From contig CAYZBM010000058.1 in assembly GCA_964476705.1 (NCBI GenBank), positions 1-14,165 on the forward strand: a stretch of DNA of 14,165 bases. Direction: 5' to 3'. The position numbers and the translations under genes are program-made. This document shows, piece after piece, positions 6,477 through 13,618 of this stretch. Origin of the DNA: CAYZBM01 sp964476705 (GTDB taxonomy: Bacteria; Pseudomonadota; Alphaproteobacteria; Rickettsiales; UBA6187). A model generated the notes under the pieces. The model made no database searches. It was given only the letters and a program-made list of their open reading frames with translations, and had not been told where the DNA came from. Every line of letters starts with the position of its first letter. The stretch's first letter is position 1.

Positions 6477-9128
6477 CTATAACCACTGTTTAAACTTATG
6501 AATATACCATTTTTTAATTATTTGCGTTAGCGTACAATAACCAAGTAATATTCCTACAAGCCAAGGGAAATATGAATATGGTAGATTAATTAAACCTACA
6601 TGCGCACCCAGTGGTGAAAATGGTAGATATATACCTAAGGCCATCACTGATATAGTAAGAAGTATAACTGAAGTTGCAGCCCGACTTTGAATAAAAGGTA
6701 TATATTTAGTACGAATCATATGCACAATAAGAGTTTGAGTAAGTAGACCAACTACAAACCAAGCTGATTGGAATAAAGCTTGTTCTGCAATAGTATTTGC
6801 GCTAAACACATGCCACATAATAATAAAAGTTATCACGTCAAAAAGTGAACTTATAGGCCCAACAAAAATCATAAATCTAGCAATGCCACTTGCATCCCAT
6901 TTACGTGGTTCTTTTAAGTAGTCTTCATCAACATCATCCCAAGGAATCGAAACTTGTGAAATATTATAAAGAAGATTCTGAATTAACATTTGTATTGGCA
7001 GCATTGGTAAAAATGGCAAGAAAATACTGGCGATTAATACGCTAAATACATTCCCAAAATTAGAACTTGAAGTCATTTTAATATATTTTAAAATATTGGC
7101 AAAAGTCTTTCTCCCCTCAACTACCCCTTCTTCTAAAACCATTAAACTTTTTTCAAGAAGAATAATATCTGCTGATTCTTTGGCGATATCAACGGCAGTA
7201 TCCACCGAAATACCTACATCAGCATCCTTAAGAGCTGCCGCATCATTAATTCCGTCACCCATATAGCCAACTGTATGCCCACGACTTTGGAGCGCCCTAA
7301 TCACCCGAGATTTTTGTAGCGGCGACATTTTCGCAAATATAGTGGTATCTTCAGCAACTGACGCAAGTTTTGTATCGTCCATTTCTTCAACGTCACGACC
7401 AAGCAAAGTAGCTTTTACTTCTAAGCCAACTTCTTGACAGATTTTATGAGTAACAATTTCATTATCTCCAGTAATAATCTTAACTGCCACTCCATATTCT
7501 TTAAGCGCCGATATTGCAGGCCCCGCAGTTTCTTTTGGTGGATCTAGGAAGGCTACGTAACCTGCTAGAACCATATCGCTTTCATCTTTAATACTATAAG
7601 CTCGATCTTCATTAGGTAACCATTTATAGGCAACCGCAAGCGCCCTTAATCCTTCTTCATTTAATTTTCTCGTATATTCATGAATTTCGTTACGTTTCTC
7701 CGCATCCATAATAACAGAGCCTTTTTCTTTAGCACCATTATCATCAGCCTCACTACAAAGATGTAAAACTTCTTCCATAGCTCCTTTGCAAATCAGCAGA
7801 TTTTTACCTTCTAGATTTTGCACTACAACAGACATCCGTCTTCTTACAAAATCAAAAGGAATTTCATCTATTTTTCGAAAATTTTTTAGATTATTAGTAA
7901 TATTTTCTTTTTCTGCATAACGTAAGATCGCTAAGTCCAAGAGATTTCTTAACCCAGTTTGGTGATAACTATTAAGCCAAGCATATTCTAAAGTTTGAAC
8001 ATCAGTATTGCCATGAATATCTAGATGCCGCTCCAAGATTATTTTATCCTGAGTTAAGGTCCCTGTTTTATCAGTACAAAGAATATCCATCGCCCCAAAA
8101 TTCTGAATAGCGTTAAGTCTTTTAACTATTGTTTTGCGTTTAGCCATAGCCCGCGCGCCTTTAGCTAGGTTTGCAGTTACAATCATCGGTAACATCTCTG
8201 GAGTTAAGCCCACAGCTACCGAAACTGCAAATAATAAAGATTCTAACCAGTTGCCTTTAGTAATTCCATTAATCACAAATACCAAAGGAGTCATAACCAA
8301 TATAAAACTGATCAGCATCCAACTAACTTTACTAATCCCCTTATCGAAACTAGTTAATGGTCTTTTACCTAAAATATCTTCAGCTATTGCGCCAAAATAA
8401 GTACCATCTCCAATAACTACTACCACTGCTGTTGCCGAACCACTTACAATATTGGTTCCCATAAAACATATAGTATCTAAATCTAAAGGATTGGTTGCTA
8501 AATTATCTTTTTTTTGGGATACAACATATTTTTCAACCGGCAGCGATTCTCCAGTTAACATTGATTGACTGACGAATAAATCTTTGGCAGTTAATATTCT
8601 TACATCTGCAGGCACCATGTCGCCGGCAGAGAGATAAATAATATCTCCAGGCACTAAAGTTGATATTAATATTTCTTCATGACTTTTTAGCTCAGAACGT
8701 AAAACAGCAGTAGTAGAACGAACCATAGCTTTTAGCTCTTCTGCAGCTTTACCTGAGGTAAATTCTTGCCAAAATCTAAGTAGAGTACTTAACAGTATCA
8801 TCACTGTTAGAACTATAATTGTTTTAAACGAGCGTTCCCCAGATATTGCAAATATTACATCTGTAAATAAAGAAACTATACATACACAAAATAAAACGCC
8901 ATTAAATGGGGTAAGAAATGAATAAAATAATTGACTATACCAGGTTTTCGGTTTTTCATGAGTTACCTCATTTGCTCCATATTGAGCTTGACGTTTTTCA
9001 ACTTCTTCTTCATTTAAACCATTTGCAGTTGTGCCTAACATTAATAGTACTTCATCTGCAGTTTTCTGAGCTGAATCTATCAGTAATTTTAATATATTTG
9101 GTTTTTTAGCTATATTTATTTCTTTCAT
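6477..9128 (-). CDS. mgtA: Magnesium-transporting P-type ATPase
   Basis: The 883-aa protein is a P-type ATPase of the MgtA/MgtB (P3B) class, which imports Mg2+ across the inner membrane at the cost of ATP. All functional parts are present: actuator TGES (192-195), transmembrane LTPEMLPMIV (308-317), phosphorylation motif DKTGTLT with Asp353, nucleotide-binding KGA (448-450), TGDN (553-556) and hinge MGDGIND (623-629). A six-helix C-terminal membrane domain completes it, including NLLYNISQVSIPWDDVD, typical of Mg2+ ATPases. The length is close to the roughly 900 residues of enteric MgtA, so it looks intact. A good promoter lies about 100 bp upstream. In enteric bacteria this class is induced at low Mg2+; no leader regulatory element was recognised here. 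Confidence 0.97.
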   Translation of the reverse strand: MKEINIAKKPNILKLLIDSAQKTADEVLLMLGTTANGLNEEEVEKRQAQYGANEVTHEKPKTWYSQLFYSFLTPFNGVLFCVCIVSLFTDVIFAISGERSFKTIIVLTVMILLSTLLRFWQEFTSGKAAEELKAMVRSTTAVLRSELKSHEEILISTLVPGDIIYLSAGDMVPADVRILTAKDLFVSQSMLTGESLPVEKYVVSQKKDNLATNPLDLDTICFMGTNIVSGSATAVVVVIGDGTYFGAIAEDILGKRPLTSFDKGISKVSWMLISFILVMTPLVFVINGITKGNWLESLLFAVSVAVGLTPEMLPMIVTANLAKGARAMAKRKTIVKRLNAIQNFGAMDILCTDKTGTLTQDKIILERHLDIHGNTDVQTLEYAWLNSYHQTGLRNLLDLAILRYAEKENITNNLKNFRKIDEIPFDFVRRRMSVVVQNLEGKNLLICKGAMEEVLHLCSEADDNGAKEKGSVIMDAEKRNEIHEYTRKLNEEGLRALAVAYKWLPNEDRAYSIKDESDMVLAGYVAFLDPPKETAGPAISALKEYGVAVKIITGDNEIVTHKICQEVGLEVKATLLGRDVEEMDDTKLASVAEDTTIFAKMSPLQKSRVIRALQSRGHTVGYMGDGINDAAALKDADVGISVDTAVDIAKESADIILLEKSLMVLEEGVVEGRKTFANILKYIKMTSSSNFGNVFSVLIASIFLPFLPMLPIQMLIQNLLYNISQVSIPWDDVDEDYLKEPRKWDASGIARFMIFVGPISSLFDVITFIIMWHVFSANTIAEQALFQSAWFVVGLLTQTLIVHMIRTKYIPFIQSRAATSVILLTISVMALGIYLPFSPLGAHVGLINLPYSYFPWLVGILLGYCTLTQIIKKWYIHKFKQWL

Positions 9129-9228
9129 AACTTTAAATACTCATTTTGTTAAAATGTTCGAGCTTTTTATTATTTATTATAGTATTTAAATTTAATGCCC
9201 ATTTAAGCTAATTTAGGAAAGCTTTTGG

Positions 9229-9257
9229 CTTCTACATCGAGAGGGGCATTTTGTCAA
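9229..9257 (-). promoter_or_regulatory. Promoter of mgtA
   Basis: On the minus strand a perfect -35 TTGACA (9252-9257) is followed after exactly 17 bp by TAGAAG (9229-9234), a 4-of-6 match to the -10. It predicts a leader of roughly 95 nt. GCCC near this promoter and GGGC downstream in the leader (+ strand AATGCCC near 9194-9200 and GGGCATT near 9244-9250) form a 7-bp inverted repeat that could serve regulation. No M-box or leader peptide was recognised. Confidence 0.6.
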
Positions 9258-9343
9258 GAACAGATACTTTTAAGTTAACCAAACTTTAGAGAGAAACTTA
9301 AGTTTTTATCTAATTATCTCAAGGAAATTTGTTAATCTTATTT

Positions 9344-9656
9344 AGTCGGTTGTGAAAAAGTGTTTTTTATAAAAAACACTTTTTTCCCAGTCGTATATGT
9401 AGTCTATAATACTTGGGAGCGGCCCGTCGTATTATAGACAAATCCTGAAAAATGAACACTGGTTCATTTTTCTTCTTTATATAAATTGCAAGGTTTTGAT
9501 AATAATTGTTTAAAAAACTTGCAATTTATATTTAACAAAAATTTACCAGTGTAAATTTTTGAAGAATTTATAATCTATACGTAGGGCCTACCCTGAGTAT
9601 AGATTATTCATTATTGTACTTTAAAAAATATCGTAAGATGTTTTTTCACGGGCAAC
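9344..9656. repeat. Mirror-symmetric seven-hairpin element (MITE-like)
   Basis: A noncoding unit of about 313 bp made of seven successive hairpins. H1 is a perfect 30-bp palindrome (9355-9384). H2 (9402-9439) has 11-bp arms and a 16-nt loop. H3 (9447-9472) has 11-bp arms and loop ACTG. H4 (9479-9531) is central with 14-bp arms. H5 (9536-9561) has 11-bp arms and loop CAGT. H6 (9570-9607) has 11-bp arms and a 16-nt loop. H7 (9623-9646) has 10 pairs including one T:G, with loop GTAA. H5 mirrors H3 and H6 mirrors H2 in length and loop sequence. The ends are imperfect inverted repeats (TAGTCGGTTGTGAAAAA against TAGTTGCCCGTGAAAAA). TATTTAG flanks both sides (9339-9345 and 9657-9663), and a TA-only duplication is also compatible. 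The left end recurs at the window's right edge. No ORF is present. Confidence 0.85.
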
Positions 9657-9682
9657 TATTTAGCTTATTATAAGGAAAATTC

Positions 9683-9702
9683 TATAATAATTAGGTAGTA
9701 TA
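9683..9702 (+). promoter_or_regulatory. Possible -10 and Shine-Dalgarno of the arsC operon
   Basis: A perfect TATAAT lies at 9683-9688, just 15 bp before the arsC ATG, followed by AGG about 9 nt before the start. No good -35 sits at 16-18 bp. If this -10 is used, the region where a -35 would lie is the right edge of the hairpin element and its flank. No ArsR-type operator was recognised. Confidence 0.4.
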
Positions 9703-9703
9703 T

Positions 9704-10183
9704 ATGTTAAAAATCTTATTTTTATGTACCGGAAATTCCTGCCGCAGTATAATGGCAGAAGGTTTGCTTAATCATTTTGGCAGAGGGAGATTTATTGCCT
9801 ATAGTGCCGGAAGTTTTCCTACTGGCGAAATACATCCAATAAGTCTTAAAGTTTTAGCCGAGAAAGATATTAATACTAATGGATATTATAGCAAATCTTG
9901 GGATAAGTTTATTGATAAAAATATTGATATTGTGATTACAGTATGCGATTCAGCAGCTGGCGAATCTTGTCCGATATTTCCAGGGAAGCCAGTTAAGGCA
10001 CATTGGGGAGTTTCTGATCCAGCTAAGTTTGTCGGCACTCAAGAAGAAATAGAAAAAGCTTTTAAAGATACTTGCGAAATACTTGAAACCAGAATTCATA
10101 AATTATTAAACTTATCTATAGAAAAAATGACCAAAGATGAATTACAAAAATCCTTATATGCTATTGGAATAGAAACATGCTAA
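9704..10183 (+). CDS. arsC: Arsenate reductase, thioredoxin-coupled (LMW-PTP type)
   Basis: The 159-aa cytoplasmic enzyme reduces arsenate to arsenite. It is of the low-molecular-weight phosphatase type: the P-loop CTGNSCRS carries the catalytic Cys8 and Arg14, and the redox relay cysteines are Cys81 and Cys89 (VCDSAAGESCPIFPG). The family signature HWGVSDPA (100-107) follows. The triple-Cys mechanism is known from S. aureus pI258 ArsC, which uses thioredoxin for regeneration. The length is somewhat above the roughly 130-140 aa core because of a helical tail (136-159). The start ATG has AGG nearby. The stop overlaps the aquaporin start (shared 10177-10183), so the two are translationally coupled, which supports joint arsenic detoxification. 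Confidence 0.95.
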   Translation: MLKILFLCTGNSCRSIMAEGLLNHFGRGRFIAYSAGSFPTGEIHPISLKVLAEKDINTNGYYSKSWDKFIDKNIDIVITVCDSAAGESCPIFPGKPVKAHWGVSDPAKFVGTQEEIEKAFKDTCEILETRIHKLLNLSIEKMTKDELQKSLYAIGIETC

Positions 10184-10869
10184 AAAAAATTCAATATTTT
10201 AAAAAAAGCTTAGCTGAATTTATTGGTACCTTTGCTTTAGTATTTTTTGGCTGTGGTAGTATAATGGTTGAAGCAAAATTTCCAGACACTATTCCAGAAA
10301 TAGCTATACCAATAATATTTGGAGCAATTGTTGCCACAATGATTTATACCTTAGGACATATATCAGGAGCACATTTTAATCCGGCTGTAACCTTAGCCTT
10401 TTCAATTACTCGACATTTTCCAATAAAGCAGCTGCCTTTTTATTGGCTAGCGCAGTTCAGCGGGGCAATTATTGCTATTATATTTTTATATTTTCTTATC
10501 CCTGATAGCAATATGTTCGGTGCTACAATCCCTAAAGTTAACATATTATCTGCCTTTATATGGGAAGTAGTATTATCCTTTTTTTTAATGTTTGTTATTA
10601 TGGCCGTTGCTACAGATACCAGAGCCGTTGGTATAATGGCCGGAATTGCCATAGGTACAATAGTTATGCTCTGCGCTTTTATTGGTAGTAAATTTACTGG
10701 CTGTTCAATGAATCCAGCACGCTCACTAGCTCCAGCAATATTTCAAGGAACCTTAAATAATATTTGGCTTTATTTTATTGCGCCAGCATTTGGCACTATA
10801 CTTGGAGCCATAGCCTATCAGCAAATAAGATGTGAAACTAAACCAAGTTCTGCCGATGGATGTTGCTAA
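10177..10869 (+). CDS. Aquaporin (MIP family), probable arsenite channel
   Basis: This 230-aa inner-membrane channel of the MIP family has six membrane helices and two half-helices with NPA motifs (HFNPAV, Asn68; SMNPARS, Asn179). By hand alignment to AqpZ, the selectivity-filter positions are Phe48, Ala167, Cys176 and Arg182. Ala replaces the His that narrows water-specific AqpZ, which suggests a wider pore able to pass neutral solutes such as As(OH)3. Cys176 sits where human AQP1 has its mercury-sensitive Cys189. The protein ends in a Cys-containing tail (Cys219, Cys229, Cys230). Overlap with arsC matches the S. meliloti arrangement, where the channel AqpS replaces an arsenite pump. The substrate is inferred from context; water or glycerol transport is not excluded. 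Confidence 0.88.
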   Translation: MLKKIQYFKKSLAEFIGTFALVFFGCGSIMVEAKFPDTIPEIAIPIIFGAIVATMIYTLGHISGAHFNPAVTLAFSITRHFPIKQLPFYWLAQFSGAIIAIIFLYFLIPDSNMFGATIPKVNILSAFIWEVVLSFFLMFVIMAVATDTRAVGIMAGIAIGTIVMLCAFIGSKFTGCSMNPARSLAPAIFQGTLNNIWLYFIAPAFGTILGAIAYQQIRCETKPSSADGCC

Positions 10870-10904
10870 ATTAACTTTTATTTTGCACTAAAAAGAATAG
10901 TAAG

Positions 10905-11699
10905 ATGGACATAACTCAAATAATTTTATTATTAGGCGCAGGTTTTATCGGAGCTTCTTTAAATGCTATTGTTGGCGGAGGAGCCTTTGTAGCTTTTCCA
11001 GCTTTAATTTTTTTAGGTGTTCCACCTATTCAAGCTAATGCAACCATGACGGTTTCTTTATGGCCAGGAACTATAACCAGTCTGTGGTTACAACGAAAAA
11101 ATTTAGCTTTATATCCCAAATACTTAAAGATTTTTATTCCACTTAGTTTATTAGGAGGAGGAATTGGTTCAATAATTTTAATTAATATGTCTAACGAAAG
11201 TTTAAATATTATTGTCCCTTATATATTGTTATTGGCCACAATGTTATTTACCTTCAGAAAAGAATTTGTTGATTTTATTACAAAACTTCCTATTCATCCC
11301 AAAAAAAAAGCTCTATTTTTTTGGTTATTTTTAATTACAGCTCACTTAACTATTTCTACATATGGTGGATTTTTTGGTGCAGGCATGGGAATAATGTTAA
11401 TGGCCTTTTTAGGACTTATTGGCATCACCAATATTCACGAAGCTAATGCCGTCAGAAATTGCGCTACAGCTTGCATCAATAGTGTTGCTACTTTTATATT
11501 TATTATTTCAAATAATATTATCTGGCACGATATGATATTTATGACTATAGGTGCTATTTTAGGCGGATATGTTTGCGCTAGTTATGCTAAGAATATTCCT
11601 TTAAATCATTTAAGAAAAATAGTAATAATTACTGCTTGGGTAATAACTATTTTGTTCTTTTTGAAGTATAGTAGATCAAGCAATGATTTTCCACTTTAA
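10905..11699 (+). CDS. TauE/SafE-family permease
   Basis: The 264-aa protein is a polytopic inner-membrane permease of the TauE/SafE (sulfite or organosulfonate exporter) family. The family repeat is visible twice: NAIVGGGAFVAFPALIFLG (20-38) and YGGFFGAGMGIMLMAFLGL (near 152-170), each followed by a conserved polar segment (ANATMTVSLWPG; EANAVRNCATACINS). About eight hydrophobic segments can be counted. It begins 35 bp after the aquaporin stop on the same strand, so it probably belongs to the arsC transcript. No strong Shine-Dalgarno is seen. The substrate is not known; members of this family export sulfur oxyanions or related compounds, and an arsenic-linked role here would be inference from position alone. 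Confidence 0.88.
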   Translation: MDITQIILLLGAGFIGASLNAIVGGGAFVAFPALIFLGVPPIQANATMTVSLWPGTITSLWLQRKNLALYPKYLKIFIPLSLLGGGIGSIILINMSNESLNIIVPYILLLATMLFTFRKEFVDFITKLPIHPKKKALFFWLFLITAHLTISTYGGFFGAGMGIMLMAFLGLIGITNIHEANAVRNCATACINSVATFIFIISNNIIWHDMIFMTIGAILGGYVCASYAKNIPLNHLRKIVIITAWVITILFFLKYSRSSNDFPL

Positions 11700-11732
11700 T
11701 TACTTACACAAATCATTGCTATGATGCTACAT

Positions 11733-11754
11733 ATCCCGGCATTTATTCCGGGAT
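11733..11754. repeat. Short palindromic intergenic repeat
   Basis: ATCCCGG (11733-11739) and CCGGGAT (11748-11754) form a perfect 7-bp GC-rich stem around an 8-nt loop in the gap between the TauE-type and ABC genes. The motif, with an adjoining GGATCC, resembles small dispersed palindromes common in Rickettsiales intergenic regions. It lacks a T-run on either strand, so it is not a typical terminator, though it could protect or attenuate the transcript. Confidence 0.55.
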
Positions 11755-11787
11755 CCATAAAAAATTTAAGTAAGCGCAAGCTTTAAC

Positions 11788-11810
11788 TGCTATAAATGAT
11801 AGAGAGTATA
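11788..11810 (+). promoter_or_regulatory. Extended -10 and Shine-Dalgarno of the ABC gene
   Basis: TGCTATAAA (11788-11796) is an extended -10 type sequence and AGAGAG (11801-11806) lies five bases before ATG 11811. The first possible ATG (11796) overlaps the -10 and has no ribosome binding site, so the later ATG is preferred. No -35 is recognisable. Confidence 0.4.
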
Positions 11811-13571
11811 ATGATCATCATCAATAATAATAACTCCAATAGCTTGTCTAACTATTTTAAATTATTTTTCATAAAATATAATTTTTATATATGTTCACTT
11901 GGAGTGTTAGCTATTATAGCTGCAATATTTAATATTTCTTTTAATTATAAAATCAAAGAAATTATCGACACTATTGCTACAAAATCCGATGCTAATTTAT
12001 TATTACTTATTGGTCTTTTTGTACTATATAAAATGCTATATCATGGAATGTTTTTTATCGGTAGATTATTTGATATAAAATATAAACCCCAAATATTAGT
12101 GAATGTTCTTGAAGAAATGTACACTAAAACCTTAGGCCATTCTTTACATTGGTTTGATGCTCATTTATCAGGAGAAATTTCTAGCAAAATAATTGATTTT
12201 CAACAAACCATAATTAATATAATTACTTTTTGCTATCGAGCGCTAAATAACGTTGCAACCGTAGTTATTAGTGTATTTTTTCTTTTTAAAGTAAATAACT
12301 ATGCCGCCTTAGTTATTCTAACCTTTATTCTTATATATAGTCCAATTATTTATATTTTGCTTAAACGGCAAATGTATCTGCAAGAAGAATATACTAAAGC
12401 CAGACAAGAAACTGTGGGAATAATAAATGATTCTATTGCCAATATTTTTGGGATAAAAATTATTGGTAATATATGGACTGAGTTTAAACTTAAACTAACT
12501 CCCTCTTTATTAAGATGGAGCGCTTGGGACAAAAAAACTAGAAAATTTGATGCTTATTTTGTCGATAATGCTGATACTATTATGATTACCATAATGGGAG
12601 CAGTACAAATTTATCTACTCGCCTATTTATATAAAACTGGACAAATCAGCGCGGGAAGTTTTGCTTTTATTGCGATGATTACTTTAAATATTCATGGGGA
12701 ACTTGAGAAATTTTTAGAAAGCCTGCTCTTTAATATTAATCCTGGAATTGCAACGCTTAAATCATCTTTTGCTTTTGTAAGTAGTAATTATGACACTCCG
12801 GATAAAGATGATGCCAAGTCCTTAGCTAGGGTTAAAGGTGATATAGAATTTAATAACATCAATTTTGCTTATAATAAGAATGATAAAGATGTTCTTAATG
12901 GTTTTTCTTTAAATATTCCCGCTGGTTACAGATTAGGTATTGTGGGCACCTCTGGAGCTGGTAAAACTACTTTAATAAAATGTTTACTGAGATATTTTGA
13001 TGTTAAATCTGGAGAAATTTTAATCGATGGAAAAAATATTGCCTATATAACTCAAGAATCATTAAGAGCAAATATTTCGGTAATACCACAAGACATAACC
13101 ATGTTTCATCGCAGCATTTTAGAAAATTTACAATTAGCTAAAGCTGATGCGAATTTTACAGAAATTACTGCAGCTTGCAAGAAGGCTAAAATTCATGATG
13201 ATATTATGGCTATGAGTAATGGTTATGATTCTATAGTGGGCGAACGTGGAGTAAAATTAAGTGGCGGCCAAAGACAAAGAGTAGCAATAGCTAGAGCCAT
13301 ACTAAAAAACGCGCCAATTTTAATTTTAGATGAAGCAACTTCAGCCTTAGATACGCCAACTGAACGTTTGATCCAAACCTCATTAAATGAAGTTTTAGCC
13401 ACAAGTAATGCTACTGTTATTGCCATCGCTCATCGCCTTTCAACTCTTAAATCTATGGATAGAATTATAGTACTGGATAAAGGAAAAATTGTTGAAGAAG
13501 GTAGTCATGATATGCTTATACATAAAGAAAATGGCTTATATAAAAAACTATGGGAATTGCAGGTAATATAA
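11811..13571 (+). CDS. ABC exporter half-transporter (fused TMD-NBD)
   Basis: The product (586 aa from the preferred ATG; 591 aa if the ATG 15 bases upstream is used) is an ABC exporter half-transporter that should work as a dimer in the inner membrane. Numbering from the upstream ATG, residues about 20-310 form a six-helix membrane domain. The ATPase domain has Walker A GTSGAGKTT (384-392), a Q-loop near SVIPQDITMFH, signature LSGGQ (488-492), Walker B ILILDEATSALD (Asp512, Glu513) and switch His546. All catalytic residues are present. Length and layout fit the MsbA/Atm1-like exporter group; the substrate (lipid, peptide, metal-thiol conjugate) cannot be read from sequence. Next to arsC and the aquaporin, a role in stress export is conceivable but unproven. 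Confidence 0.93.
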   Translation: MIIINNNNSNSLSNYFKLFFIKYNFYICSLGVLAIIAAIFNISFNYKIKEIIDTIATKSDANLLLLIGLFVLYKMLYHGMFFIGRLFDIKYKPQILVNVLEEMYTKTLGHSLHWFDAHLSGEISSKIIDFQQTIINIITFCYRALNNVATVVISVFFLFKVNNYAALVILTFILIYSPIIYILLKRQMYLQEEYTKARQETVGIINDSIANIFGIKIIGNIWTEFKLKLTPSLLRWSAWDKKTRKFDAYFVDNADTIMITIMGAVQIYLLAYLYKTGQISAGSFAFIAMITLNIHGELEKFLESLLFNINPGIATLKSSFAFVSSNYDTPDKDDAKSLARVKGDIEFNNINFAYNKNDKDVLNGFSLNIPAGYRLGIVGTSGAGKTTLIKCLLRYFDVKSGEILIDGKNIAYITQESLRANISVIPQDITMFHRSILENLQLAKADANFTEITAACKKAKIHDDIMAMSNGYDSIVGERGVKLSGGQRQRVAIARAILKNAPILILDEATSALDTPTERLIQTSLNEVLATSNATVIAIAHRLSTLKSMDRIIVLDKGKIVEEGSHDMLIHKENGLYKKLWELQVI

Positions 13572-13582
13572 AATACATAAAG

Positions 13583-13618
13583 TATAGCAGATAATTATTA
13601 AATCAAAGATCTGCTATA
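13583..13618. terminator. Inverted repeat between convergent genes
   Basis: TATAGCAGAT (13583-13592) and ATCTGCTATA (13609-13618) form a perfect 10-bp stem with a 16-nt loop, lying between the ABC stop and the end of the opposing acetyltransferase, whose last codons form one arm. It may act as a bidirectional terminator, but a clear T-run is missing on both sides. Confidence 0.4.

Noticed and set aside
8134..8400. 88-aa ORF on the plus strand
   Set aside because: It lies entirely antisense inside mgtA, has no ribosome binding site and no recognisable domain.
9129..9340. Magnesium riboswitch (M-box) in the mgtA leader
   Set aside because: No conserved M-box core could be recognised, and the predicted leader of about 95 nt is short for one.
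9402..9607. CRISPR array
   Set aside because: The repeated units are inverted, differ in arm sequence and have no spacers of constant length; no cas gene is nearby.
12350..13426. 60-aa and 67-aa ORFs on the minus strand
   Set aside because: Both are shadows of the conserved ABC exporter reading frame.
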